Of a stretch of 36,145 nucleotides of DNA, positions 16,503 to 24,900 are shown in pieces. Location of the stretch: positions 1-36,145 of the forward strand of contig NZ_VEGP01000064.1 in the NCBI RefSeq assembly GCF_007679495.1, read 5' to 3'. The notes below the pieces were generated by a model, which saw only the letters and a program-made list of their open reading frames with translations, did no database searches and was not told where the DNA came from. Each line of letters starts with the position of its first letter. The stretch's first letter is position 1. The position numbers were made by a program, and so were the translations under genes. The stretch comes from Paenibacillus sp. 32O-W (GTDB taxonomy: Bacteria > Bacillota > Bacilli > Paenibacillales > NBRC-103111).

Positions 16503-17384
16503 TCATCCTTTCAACGCCCCGATCATTACCCCTTTCGTAAAATGCCGCTGAATTAACGGATACAACAGAAGAATCGGCACAGTCGCCACCAGAATCGTCG
16601 CATACTTGATAATGAGCGACAGCGCGAAATCGTCTCCGGCCCCGGCATCTTCCGTCATTTCGGTCGTGCTGTTCACGATCAGAATCTCGCGAAGGACAAG
16701 CTGCAGAGGGAACAGCTCACGGTCCTTGAGAAAGATCAGAGCGTTGGCCCAAGCATTCCAATGTCCGACTCCGTAAAAAAGGACCATGACCGACAACAGC
16801 GGAATCGATAGCGGAAGAATGATCCGGAATAGGACGGTCCAATCGCCGGCTCCGTCTATCCGTGCGGATTCTTCAAGCTCGTAAGGAATGGACATAAAGG
16901 AGGTTCGCATAATGATCAGATTCCAGGTAGAGATAAGCCCGGGGATAATCAATGCCCAGCGTGTGTCCAGCATCCCCAAATTTTTGACCAGGATGTACTC
17001 CGGGATCAGTCCGCCTCCGAAGAACATCGTGAACACTACGAGCATCATCATCAAATTCTTTAAGTGAACACCCCGCCGGGACAAAACATAGGCGAACATC
17101 GCCGTCATCAATACGTTGAGCAGCGTTCCGACGGCTACATAGATCAGCGTGTTCCGATACCCGATGGCGATCATCGGATTTTTCAGCACCATCTCATAAG
17201 CTTTAAGCGTGAAACCGTAGGGCTTCCACAAAATGCCGGTGTGCTTCACAAGCTGCTGCGGCTCGCTGACAGATGCAAAGATGACGTAGACAAAAGGGTA
17301 CAGCGTGGCCAGCATTAAAGCGAATAAAAGGATATAATTGCACGTATCGAAAACAAGATCGCCCAAACTTTTCTTTCTCTTCAT
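16503..17384 (-). CDS. ABC sugar transporter permease, YtcP type (operon 2)
   Basis: A 293-residue membrane permease. Basic N-terminus MKRKKSLGDLVFD, about six hydrophobic segments, the FTMFFGGGLIPEYIL stretch typical of the family, the EAA loop EESARIDGAGDWTVLFRIIL, and a C-terminus of KGVMIGALKG. The start at 17384 follows AAAGGGGGG by 7 bases; a start at 17408 would overlap the upstream permease. It pairs with the adjacent LplB-type permease and lies 85 bases ahead of the binding-protein gene. Confidence 0.9.
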   Translation of the reverse strand: MKRKKSLGDLVFDTCNYILLFALMLATLYPFVYVIFASVSEPQQLVKHTGILWKPYGFTLKAYEMVLKNPMIAIGYRNTLIYVAVGTLLNVLMTAMFAYVLSRRGVHLKNLMMMLVVFTMFFGGGLIPEYILVKNLGMLDTRWALIIPGLISTWNLIIMRTSFMSIPYELEESARIDGAGDWTVLFRIILPLSIPLLSVMVLFYGVGHWNAWANALIFLKDRELFPLQLVLREILIVNSTTEMTEDAGAGDDFALSLIIKYATILVATVPILLLYPLIQRHFTKGVMIGALKG

Positions 17385-17401
17385 AGAAGTCCCCCCTTTC
17401 T

Positions 17402-18370
17402 CTACCACAGACTTGTCTCGTTGAACTTACGGCTGATTCGGTTGGCCAGAACAAGCATCATGAAGTTGATCACGGAGTTAAACATGCCGACTGCAGTGCT
17501 GTAGCTGTAGCTCGCTTCGAGTATTCCCTTTCGGTACACGAAGCTGGAGATGACATCTGCCGTTTCGTAGGTCATCGGGTTATACAGCAGAATAATCTTC
17601 TCGAATCCGACGTTCATAATCCCGCCGATGTTCAGAATGAGCATGATGACGATAGTCGGCTTAATACCGGGCAGCGTGACATGAAGCATCTGCTTCCATC
17701 GGTTGGCCCCATCGATCGTTGCGGCATCATACAGCTGCGGGTCGATGGCGGACAGGGCAGCCAGATAAATAATCGATCCCCAGCCAACTCCCTGCCAAAT
17801 GCCCGAACCGACGAAGATCGTTCGGAAGTAATCCGGATTAAGCAGCAAATTCGACCGCTCTCCTCCGAAGGCTTCGATAATTGAGCTGATCAGCCCGCTT
17901 TTGCTTGTGAAATCAACGATCATACCGCAAATTACAACTGTAGAGATGAAATGCGGGAGGTATGTAACCGTTTGCACAGAACGTTTGAAAAAAGTGCTCC
18001 TCACCTCATTTAGCAGCAAAGCCAGAATGATCGGCGCCGGGAATGCAAAGATAAGCTCATACGCATTGATGAGCAGCGTATTCTTCAGGATGCGCCAAAA
18101 GTAATGGCTGTTGAAGAACTGCTCGAAATGTGTGAATCCCACCCACGGACTACCAATAATGCCTTTGGCAGGCGTAAAATTTTTGAAGGCGATGGTCAAT
18201 CCGTACATAGGGACATATTTAAACAAAATGTAATACGCGAGACCGGCCAGCGACATCAAATAGATCGTTCTATTGCGGAGCAAATCTTTCTTGAGGAAGC
18301 GGGCGTAATTCTTCATGCGCGACGCCAGACCGGGTTTGAAATGGGGCGCGGCTTCAGTGTGTGGCGGCAT
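17402..18370 (-). CDS. ABC sugar transporter permease, LplB type (operon 2)
   Basis: A 322-residue membrane permease, the first gene of operon 2. A hydrophilic N-terminal 30 residues are followed by TM1 (IYLMSLAGLAYYILFKYVPM), further membrane segments, and the EAA loop YDAATIDGANRWKQMLHVTL near residue 215. AAAGGAGTG lies 9 bases before the ATG. The stop lies 17 bases before the next permease's start, so the two are translationally close. Its promoter region carries a direct repeat (18438-18461) suited to an AraC-type activator. Confidence 0.9.
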   Translation of the reverse strand: MPPHTEAAPHFKPGLASRMKNYARFLKKDLLRNRTIYLMSLAGLAYYILFKYVPMYGLTIAFKNFTPAKGIIGSPWVGFTHFEQFFNSHYFWRILKNTLLINAYELIFAFPAPIILALLLNEVRSTFFKRSVQTVTYLPHFISTVVICGMIVDFTSKSGLISSIIEAFGGERSNLLLNPDYFRTIFVGSGIWQGVGWGSIIYLAALSAIDPQLYDAATIDGANRWKQMLHVTLPGIKPTIVIMLILNIGGIMNVGFEKIILLYNPMTYETADVISSFVYRKGILEASYSYSTAVGMFNSVINFMMLVLANRISRKFNETSLW

Positions 18371-18403
18371 TCAGGCGTACACTCCTTTCTTGTCGGTACT
18401 AGC

Positions 18404-18461
18404 ACAATAACAGGTTTTCCGGCCGTTATTCAATGCTCAATTTTTATATACAATTTTTATA
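18404..18461 (-). promoter_or_regulatory. Operon 2 promoter with upstream direct repeat
   Basis: On the minus strand a weak promoter is visible: TTGAAT (18428-18433), 18 bases, TATTGT (18404-18409), about 33 bases before the first permease start. Immediately upstream are two exact copies of TATAAAAATTG (18451-18461 and 18438-18448) with a 13-base period. A weak promoter next to a short direct repeat is the usual layout for AraC-type activation, here presumably by the operon's own AraC protein. Confidence 0.4.
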
Positions 18462-18554
18462 GGGGACAGATCGATGCTTGCGAAGCAGAAACTACCGGCG
18501 GAGTGTGATCATTCCGGTAATGCCGTTACACCAAGTCATTTCCTAACCTGAAAA

Positions 18555-18604
18555 TAAAAAAAAGCCCCTGGCGGAGCCTGTTCATACCCCACAAAGCAGG
18601 GGCT
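18555..18604 (-). terminator. Terminator downstream of the small membrane-protein gene
   Basis: AGCCCCTG (18563-18570) pairs with CAGGGGCT (18597-18604). On the minus strand the structure ends in eight or more T residues. Its distal arm coincides with the left end of the MITE-like element at 18598-18761, so that end may also have supplied half of the terminator. It would stop transcripts from the gene at 18812-19315. Confidence 0.55.
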
Positions 18605-18761
18605 GTCTCAATAGCGTTTGCATAAAACGGGAACATTCCAAAATGAAGCAAAAAAGACCTCCAATCCCACTATTTTGTAGGAACAGGGTCCTTTGCTAAC
18701 AGCCAGATTTAACTCCAGGCGGGGCTTGAAAAATGATAAATCGACTTGTGAGACAGCCCCT
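18598..18761. mobile_element. MITE-like element with 13-bp terminal inverted repeats
   Basis: AGGGGCTGTCTCA (18598-18610) and its exact complement TGAGACAGCCCCT (18749-18761) bracket 164 bp. A nested pair, GCAAAAAAGACC near 18648 and GGTCCTTTGC near 18687, makes the inside partly palindromic. It encodes no protein. The ends resemble the GGGGCTGTC-type termini seen on some Bacillales transposable elements, but no transposase is nearby, so it would be non-autonomous. I see no clear target duplication. Confidence 0.5.
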
Positions 18762-18811
18762 TTGCCGGCAAGACTGGTCATTACATGCGACGGCCTTACA
18801 TTTTTTTCACA

Positions 18812-19315
18812 TTAAACTTCTCTCTTCTTCCAAACCAGCATAAAAGCTCCCACAAGAATCATCAGTATCGGGAAGATCGGCCAACCGCTGGACAGATGCG
18901 TAAGCATGGAGCCGATAGAGAAGACGGCAAAAAACAAGAGAGACAGCACCGTCAAAATATTGATCGGGATCAACAGCCACTTATTGCGGCCCCCGAACCA
19001 ATACAGCTCGAACAGTCCCACTGCCGGAGCCAGTATAAATCCCGGCCACATGTAGCCCCAACTGTCAAACAGCATGGAGATTTGGCAGACAACTCCTACC
19101 GTCAGGAACACCCCGCCGGGAACAAGCAGCCCAACCCCTTGACGGTTCGTCAGCGAGAAGTACATCCAATGGAAAAACAAGCCCAGCGGAATGATAAACA
19201 TGCTGGGCCAGAATAAGGCGAATATCGTCCCCACCCCGAATGTCTCTCCCTGATTTAAAAACAAAAACGCCCCGAGAAGAAGCAGAACCGCTCCTAAAAT
19301 GGTCTTAGCATTCAT
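18812..19315 (-). CDS. Small multi-pass membrane protein (LiaF-like/DUF5668-type)
   Basis: A 167-residue protein that is almost entirely hydrophobic: six or so membrane segments starting with MNAKTILGAVLLLLGAFLFL and ending in PIFPILMILVGAFMLVWKK. This pattern of repeated short hairpins (for example LFWPSMFIIPLGLF, YMWPGFILAPAVGLFEL, GWPIFPILMILVGAF) resembles the LiaF transmembrane/DUF5668 group, seen near envelope-stress systems. The start at 19315 follows AAAGGAGTAG; longer starts are unlikely. It stands alone between the MITE-like element and the decayed region. Function unknown. Confidence 0.75.
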   Translation of the reverse strand: MNAKTILGAVLLLLGAFLFLNQGETFGVGTIFALFWPSMFIIPLGLFFHWMYFSLTNRQGVGLLVPGGVFLTVGVVCQISMLFDSWGYMWPGFILAPAVGLFELYWFGGRNKWLLIPINILTVLSLLFFAVFSIGSMLTHLSSGWPIFPILMILVGAFMLVWKKREV

Positions 19316-19416
19316 ACGACTACTCCTTTCCTCCTTCGCCCGTCCTGTAGTCCTGTTCTTTAAACAGATTAACATATTTAGACAGTGGTTACCTCCAACT
19401 TCAGGCAAGTCGTATC

Positions 19417-19432
19417 CTGGACCTAGGTCCAG
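19417..19432. promoter_or_regulatory. Perfect 16-bp palindrome upstream of the membrane-protein gene
   Basis: CTGGACCTAGGTCCAG is self-complementary over 16 bases. It lies about 100 bases upstream of the start of the membrane-protein gene (minus strand) and could be a repressor site. No regulator is adjacent, so this is speculative. Confidence 0.25.
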
Positions 19433-19488
19433 TTTCGAGCCCCGTCGCCTCTTTGAACTGGCGGAAACAGGAGTTCCCCTGATCGCTC

Positions 19489-19863
19489 TTGGGGAGGGTA
19501 AATCTTGGAACAGCTGAAATCAAAAAATATCTTCACTACAATGCGTGCCGGGAAAGCGCGATCTGCTCCGGTTCTGTCCGCTTTCTCCGTAATACACCGG
19601 GAAAGCGTGCCAGTGCGCTGTATGTGAAAGCTCCCGACCCCTCGCGTGGTGGTTGGTCAGTCTCCAACGTGATCTACAGCGCCTTGAAATTTCTGTATGT
19701 CAACACGTTCCATCGCACATGGGACATACAGGAGATTCCGAGGTCAAAAAAACCAAAAAAGTTACCCGTCATTCTGGTGCCAGCCGAACTCGCAACACTA
19801 TTTAACGTTGTTTCCAATCCTATCGACCATATACGCTCCATTTCCATAAAGGCAATCATTTGA
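19489..19863 (+). pseudogene. Relic of a tyrosine site-specific integrase
   Basis: The stretch from about 19654 to 19863 reads ALKFLYVNTFHRTWDIQEIP, then RSKKPKKLPVILVPAELATL. This matches the region of IS- or integron-associated tyrosine recombinases where the N-terminal SAM-like domain meets the catalytic domain (LxFLYxxTxxxxWDxxxIPRxKKPxxLPVxLxxxE). An earlier piece, LGTAEIKKYLHY near 19505-19540, fits the usual upstream helix, but about 110 bases of unrelated sequence with a CCGGGAAAGCG repeat separate the two. The frame stops at 19863, before the Arg-His-Arg-Tyr catalytic residues. No ribosome site is apparent. It is a decayed fragment, evidence of past mobile DNA here. Confidence 0.55.
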
Positions 19864-19956
19864 GCATAAATGCGGTAATTGAAAGTCCATAGGGCGGTAA
19901 CTCGGTTTCGTTCAACATAAGTATATCCAAAATTGGTGACGGCTAGAGAAAAGAAG

Positions 19957-20015
19957 TTAGACTCCCATGCCTCTGGCCGCGGCACCAGCAGATGATGAAA
20001 ATTGATGGATTTTCA
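19957..20015. repeat. 59-bp direct repeat, copy 1
   Basis: This 59-base segment, starting TTAGACTCCCATGCCTCTGG, recurs in the same orientation at 20423-20481 with a single T/A difference. Between the two copies lies the 348-bp element with inverted ends. I could not assign a protein to it. It could be a duplicated transposase remnant or a recombination scar. Confidence 0.75.
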
Positions 20016-20064
20016 GGGTAGTTTTCAGTTTTTCACCTCGTAGGAGTAAACTAACTGTATAAAA

Positions 20065-20412
20065 AGAGGCAGTCGATTTAATGTGGAAAAGGTGTTCAAC
20101 TGGATGAATGTAATAGTAAAAGCAAAATTGTGTAGCATCAATGAAACTAGTAATGGATAAAAGCGTAAACGTAACGGAACTGGGAGATCTTATTTCGTCA
20201 AAATAGGCGGTTTTTTTAGACTAACGGAACCAGACGCGCTTATTTCATAGAATTATCCTACTTTCGCCTGCATTTCTTGGGAATAAGGTCATCTAGTTCC
20301 GTTAAAATGACCGAAAGGCCCATTTGGAGCGATTAAGGTCGTCTGGTTCTGTTAAAACCAAACCGTGCAGGTTTCCATGATCATAATCGTACACCATTAA
20401 TCGACAGCCTCT
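20065..20412. mobile_element. 348-bp element with imperfect 17/18-bp inverted ends
   Basis: The left end AGAGGCAGTCGATTTAAT (20065-20082) matches the complement of the right end, ATTAATCGACAGCCTCT (20396-20412), except for one substitution and one missing T. Inside are four units of a TAACGGAAC repeat arranged as an inverted pair of pairs. It encodes no protein. The size and ends suit a non-autonomous element. It is AT-rich relative to the operons around it. Confidence 0.4.
20172..20354. repeat. Four-unit TAACGGAAC repeat array, symmetric, 50-bp spacing
   Basis: Units TAACGGAACTGGGAGATCTT (20172) and TAACGGAACCAGACGCGCTT (20222) lie on the plus strand, 50 bases apart. Two more on the minus strand read from 20304 (TAACGGAACTAGATGACCTT) and 20354 (TAACAGAACCAGACGACCTT), again 50 bases apart. 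The whole is roughly symmetric about 20263. The spacing equals that of the unrelated array at 197-390. Confidence 0.6.
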
Positions 20413-20422
20413 AAAAATCCAT

Positions 20423-20481
20423 TTAGACTCCCATGCCTCTGGCCGCGGCACCAGCAGATGAAGAAAATTGATGGATTTTCA
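20423..20481. repeat. 59-bp direct repeat, copy 2
   Basis: Second copy of the segment at 19957-20015, differing at one base. It starts 10 bases after the right end of the 348-bp element, whereas copy 1 ends 49 bases before the left end, so the repeats are not a simple target duplication. The sequence on to 20610 shows no recognisable gene. Confidence 0.75.
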
Positions 20482-20610
20482 AGAAGCCCTGCCGTTGATT
20501 CGGCACCGTCGGATGATGAATATTCATTTTTTCGATCCAATCCGTCATTATAAACGAATGTAGATTCTTGCCATGAATACCGGAAGCACATCGAAGGCTA
20601 ATAGCTCTGG

Positions 20611-20646
20611 TAAAAAACAAGCAGGCCGCTTAGCAGGCGGTCCTGC
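20611..20646 (-). terminator. Terminator of operon 3
   Basis: On the minus strand GCAGG and CCGC pair with GCGG and CCTGC (arms 20642-20646 plus 20637-20640 with 20626-20629 plus 20621-20625, one bulged base). The structure is followed by TTGTTTTTT (20611-20620). It starts 33 bases after the stop of the TIM-barrel gene and gives a clear end to the operon. Confidence 0.8.
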
Positions 20647-20678
20647 CAAGCAGCCTTTCCAAGAAGAATGACGCATAA

Positions 20679-21476
20679 TTAAGGATTCAATGCCAACAGC
20701 CGCCTCCAGCATGCCGTAAGATCTTCCGGGGAAGGGTTTCTCACCTCGAACATAAACGGACCTTCATATCCGTGGCCGGCGAGGGCTCGAAGAACATTCT
20801 TCCAGTCTATAATTCCTTCTCCGGGCATCCAATGCTTCTCATCCTCCCCGTCATAGTCGGACATATGAACGGTAATGATCCGCGAACCGACTTTGTTGAT
20901 GAAATCGACCGCGGTTTCCTGAAGAAGATGGTTAACATCGCAGCAAACCATCAATCGATCTTCAGACCCGATCAACTCCAAAATTTCGTCACTCGTATTT
21001 CCGAGACAGGTTCTGGGCAGGCATTCCACCGCTATTCGAATATTCAGATGCCCCGCCCGGCGGGCCAGTTGCTGCAGTCCGTCCCGGCATATGCTTAACC
21101 GACGGCGCCTGTCCTCAATCGGAATCGGCTCATAGCTCGGATGCAGTACCGCCCGGCCTACTCCCCAACTCTCTGCCAGCTCCAGCAATTTATACTGATT
21201 GGCTATGATCGCCTCTCTCTTGGCGTCATCCGGGCAGGAAACGTCCCAATCATGGCCATAGGGCAAATGGACGGACCATATATGCAGGTTCAGGCGATTG
21301 GCTTCCTGAACGATCGCGGTAAACTGCTCGGAAAGCTCCTGGAACTGACTGTTCCAGTCCTTGCTGTGCAATACCAATTCAATACAATCCAATCCGGCAC
21401 TCTTGATCTCTTCCAGTCCGGCGGTATTCTTGACATTATAAGAAGTACCGACCTTCCATCTTTCCGGTTGCCTCAT
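20679..21476 (-). CDS. Sugar phosphate isomerase/epimerase-like TIM-barrel protein
   Basis: A protein of about 265 residues of the xylose isomerase-like TIM-barrel family (AP endonuclease 2 fold). It probably isomerises or epimerises a sugar or sugar acid in the cytoplasm, using a divalent metal. The expected ligands are visible: Glu in AVECLPRT, Asp and His in CCDVNHLL, His in ITVHMSDYDG, and Glu in PFMFEVRNP. There is no signal peptide. I prefer the ATG at 21476, 10 bases after GAGGAG; the in-frame GTG at 21485 is too close to that site. It is the last gene of operon 3, directly followed by the terminator, so it probably processes what the importer brings in. The exact reaction is unknown. 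Confidence 0.85.
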   Translation of the reverse strand: MRQPERWKVGTSYNVKNTAGLEEIKSAGLDCIELVLHSKDWNSQFQELSEQFTAIVQEANRLNLHIWSVHLPYGHDWDVSCPDDAKREAIIANQYKLLELAESWGVGRAVLHPSYEPIPIEDRRRRLSICRDGLQQLARRAGHLNIRIAVECLPRTCLGNTSDEILELIGSEDRLMVCCDVNHLLQETAVDFINKVGSRIITVHMSDYDGEDEKHWMPGEGIIDWKNVLRALAGHGYEGPFMFEVRNPSPEDLTACWRRLLALNP

Positions 21477-21511
21477 CCGTTTCACTCTCCTCTGTTTCGT
21501 TAACCTGTCAG

Positions 21512-21889
21512 TTAGACGATGATCTTTGGATCCTGGATATTCAGAACGGCTTCGCTCACTTTGCCCTCATGAACCAAGACATTAGCGAATCTATGGTTGA
21601 ACCCGGCCAAGACATACTCAGCCTCCTCGAGGCCGCCGTCTATCTCTATTTTAACGGAAATCGCTTCCCCGATCTGCAAATTTTGCCGGATCCAGTCCGC
21701 CTTCGCCCCACTGGCCGTCAGTACATATTTCCTTTGCGGGATGGAATGGTTGATCCCCGTCAATATCGCTTCAACGATACCGGACATTTCCTTCCCTGCC
21801 TGCCACTTTTCGTTCGGAGCATCGGGTGTAATGATCACCTCGACCCCTTCATTCCCCTCCTTTTCTATCATCATTTTCCTAAGAAGCAA
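21512..21889 (-). CDS. Short protein resembling part of a phosphodiester glycosidase; possibly a gene fragment
   Basis: An open frame of 125 residues or fewer between the giant secreted-protein gene and the TIM-barrel gene. The section IPQRKYVLTASGAKADWIRQ, NLQIGEAISVKI, then NVLVHEGKVSEA resembles by pattern an internal stretch of phosphodiester glycosidases (NAGPA family: IPxxGYVLSAxG, VGDxV, LVxDGKV). The catalytic parts of that family are absent and there is no signal peptide. The start is uncertain: TTG 21889 has no good ribosome site, while later starts (ATG 21874, or GTG 21838 after AAGGGG) are possible. It may be a worn remnant or a distinct small family. Confidence in expression is moderate and in family low. 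Confidence 0.5.
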   Translation of the reverse strand: MLLRKMMIEKEGNEGVEVIITPDAPNEKWQAGKEMSGIVEAILTGINHSIPQRKYVLTASGAKADWIRQNLQIGEAISVKIEIDGGLEEAEYVLAGFNHRFANVLVHEGKVSEAVLNIQDPKIIV

Positions 21890-21894
21890 TCCCC

Positions 21895-21930
21895 GCTTAG
21901 CAGTGGGGATCCCGGTATCATCTGCTAAGC
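21895..21930 (-). other. Intercistronic stem-loop after the giant secreted-protein gene
   Basis: GCTTAGCAG (21895-21903) pairs with CTGCTAAGC (21922-21930) over 9 bp, with an 18-base loop that contains the palindrome GGGATCCC. It lies about 35 bases after the stop of the giant gene, with no T-run, so it is probably a processing or stability element, or a weak attenuator. Confidence 0.5.
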
Positions 21931-21964
21931 TAGCTGTTCTCCACTATTAGATCTCCACTGCTTT

Positions 21965-24900
21965 TTAAGATACATGTACGACAATTTTTTCCGTTATCGT
22001 TTCACCAGCTGCATTGATTAACTTACCGTAATATTCATACGTTCCTGCTAGTTTGTCTGTCATGGTTACCGTTGCGAATTGAGCTCCAGGTGTCGCTTCG
22101 AGCAGAGGAACGGATTGTACCAATTCCCCATTCTCATAGAGCTCGAAGGTAGCTGCATTGGTTCCCCACCACATATTCATCATCACGTTGTAGCTTCCGT
22201 CCCCATCCCAGTTATCGCTGGAGAGCACAGCATTACCCGGTAAGGCATCTGCAACAACAACGGTTATCGAATCGCAATTTGTCGTCCCGTAGGAATTAAT
22301 CAATTCGCATGTGTATACATAAGTGCCGTTAATTCTGCCTGTTAGGACGGTTGCAGCCGTCTGGGCATCAGGAGATTTATCAATTAATGACTGCGTATCG
22401 ATTAACCCCCCATTCTCATACAACTTGTATGTCGTCCCATTATTGCCCCACCATTGATTCATGGTAATCGTGTAGTTGCCGTCTCTTAGGCCCGTGTCGT
22501 ACCCACTGTCACTCGACAATACCGGCTTGCCGGGTTTGTCTGTCGCCAGTGGACTTGAAGGTTCCTCCTTGATCATATCATTGATCATCCGAATGCTAGG
22601 ATACCAGGTACGCGCCTTGTAGTACGCCTCGCTGTTATGAATTCTTAGATCATGCGTGTAGCTGCCTTGTCCATCGAAACGGAATATATCCACCGCATTC
22701 GTGGCCCAAGATGCCATCGTTCCATTAGGTACAGTACGGATAATGTTGCCCGTATACGGCTGTGTTCCAATGGACTTGACATGAGTGCTAAAAATATCAT
22801 CATGCGAGTCGAATGTGTTAGACAGTTCTCCAGTAACCATATTAAACTGATACACTTCATATTGGGCTGTCACCCTGAGCAGGTCCCCGCCTTCCGTAAC
22901 AGGGAACAAATCATGGCCCCAAGCCCCTTCTTTGCCTTCCATTGCCGGGAGATCAGCCCCCAAACCTTCCTTCAATGTTAGAGTTGGCCGCTCTGTCGTG
23001 CCGGTGATTTCATAAGCGACCACCTCATAATCTCCAACTGCCCATAGCAGCTTGCGCTGGTTATCCCAAACTAAGCCATGAGCTCCAGGAAGCTCTACTC
23101 GGTAATAATAACCATTTGCATCCCCCTGACTGGACGCGTATATGGTCACAGCGTTGCCGACACTATCTGCCACAACGATGTTTCCGTCCGGCAGCAATTC
23201 AATGGAATGAGGATTCTCCTCATTCTTCGTAGCGCGGCTATATAGCCGTTCACCAGTTTCGTAATCAATAATACCCACAAATCCACGAGAAGCGGTCGTC
23301 ACAACAACATATCCGCCATAAAACTCACTATAGCGAAGCTTCGCATCCGTCACAAGGTCAAAGGTGCTAATTCCCGTAAATCCTAATGCGGTAGTCGGCT
23401 GCCACTTCCATACGATTGCATTCGGATCATTCCAATCTGGGCTATCCTGCTTGTATACAACGATTTTATTGAATTGCTGATCCGTAAGCGCAACCATCTC
23501 GGTTTCTGCCGAGCTAGGAACCTTCGAGTTGCCCTCGATCGGCAGCGTTGTCACGGCAGCCTGATTAACAAGCACCTGCAGGGAGTCCAGCACAGCTGTA
23601 CCGCTCATTCGTTTCAGTTCCATCCCAGAACGGATGATTCTGCTATGATCAGTAATTTCATTCCCATCCAATCCAAATACGGAAAGCTCTTCCGATTGAT
23701 CAAACCCGGCCAAAAAGGCTTCAATGGTCGTTTGGTGTGGAATGTCCGTAACCGTTCCCGCCGTATGATCGATCGTGTATGTCCGAGAGGTTATCCATTC
23801 CCTGAAAGGAATCGTATACGGCGCAAGGTTTTTCTTAATTCCGTTCCGCTCCCCATAGTTTTTCATCTGCAAATCTACATAGTCCTCATAAACATAGACC
23901 ATGAGTGACTGGATTACTGCAGGTTGCTCGGCTGAGAGCGGCCCTGGATTATATCGATTGTTATAATAGCTTAGTGAACCTGCAAAGCTAGAGACATAGC
24001 CTGTAGAGCGAACGTTACGATCCTGTTCTATGCTGCCGTCAGCGTTATAGGCTGTCACCCGCTCGAAAGTGTCCTGTTCGATGAAAGGACCACCATGGTC
24101 GTGGCCATAGAGATAGATCAAGTTCGGATAGTTCAAAAAAATGCGATGCAAGCGGGTGTTCATGCCATTCTCATCAGAGAGAGCTTTCGCTGGCGCAGTT
24201 AATGCTTTTGATCCTTGAAGAGGATAATGACCAAGTACGATAACCCGTTCGGTATTGCCGATGGTCAAAAGTGTGTTCTCCACGAAATCGATAGCTTCGG
24301 GCGTATACACATTGGAATCGATGGTTTCGTCCCCATTATACGGAGTATTAATCCCGATAAAGTGAATTCCGTTAATCATGTAGTGATAAGCCAACAGATT
24401 GGAAGTCCGATCTACACCTTCATATAACACATCTTCATATTGCCCAAGGCTGCTTAGCATCGTTGAATCGATATAGGCGCCGGAATTGTACGCAGTCGAA
24501 CCTGCTTCATAATCGTGATTCCCGTTAACATATAGCACTTTTCCGTATTTGCTCGTCTCTGCGAAAGCGCCTGTCACCTGCGAAACAAACTTATTGTATG
24601 TCTCTTGACCCCATGGGATGCTGCCAGTTGTACTCGAACTGTCCCCGGTCACAACGACCAGATCCGGATTTTCATTCGTCTTAATGGTTCCAAGTGCAGC
24701 GCGAATTTGCGGTCTAATCACGTCCGGATTATCCTGCAAACCGTAATCAACATGCAAATCAGACAGAGCCGAAATCGTAAACAAAGGCTGTTCACGAGGC
24801 TCTTCCAGATCCAACTTTGTCTTATCGATGTTCACTTCGTACACATGGAAGAGATTGTTGCTGTTCGTCGCGCTCGCCTGCCAGCCTTGACCATTCACTG

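Noticed and set aside
20397-20620. Two short overlapping minus-strand frames beside the second 59-bp repeat
   Set aside because: No recognisable motifs, no ribosome site and partial overlap with the direct repeat; probably non-coding remnant DNA.
22855-23500. Arylsulfotransferase-type propeller in the giant protein
   Set aside because: The NPHSIELLPDGN, HDLFP and YKAR features fit the DUF6528 pattern better, and no arylsulfotransferase catalytic His could be placed.
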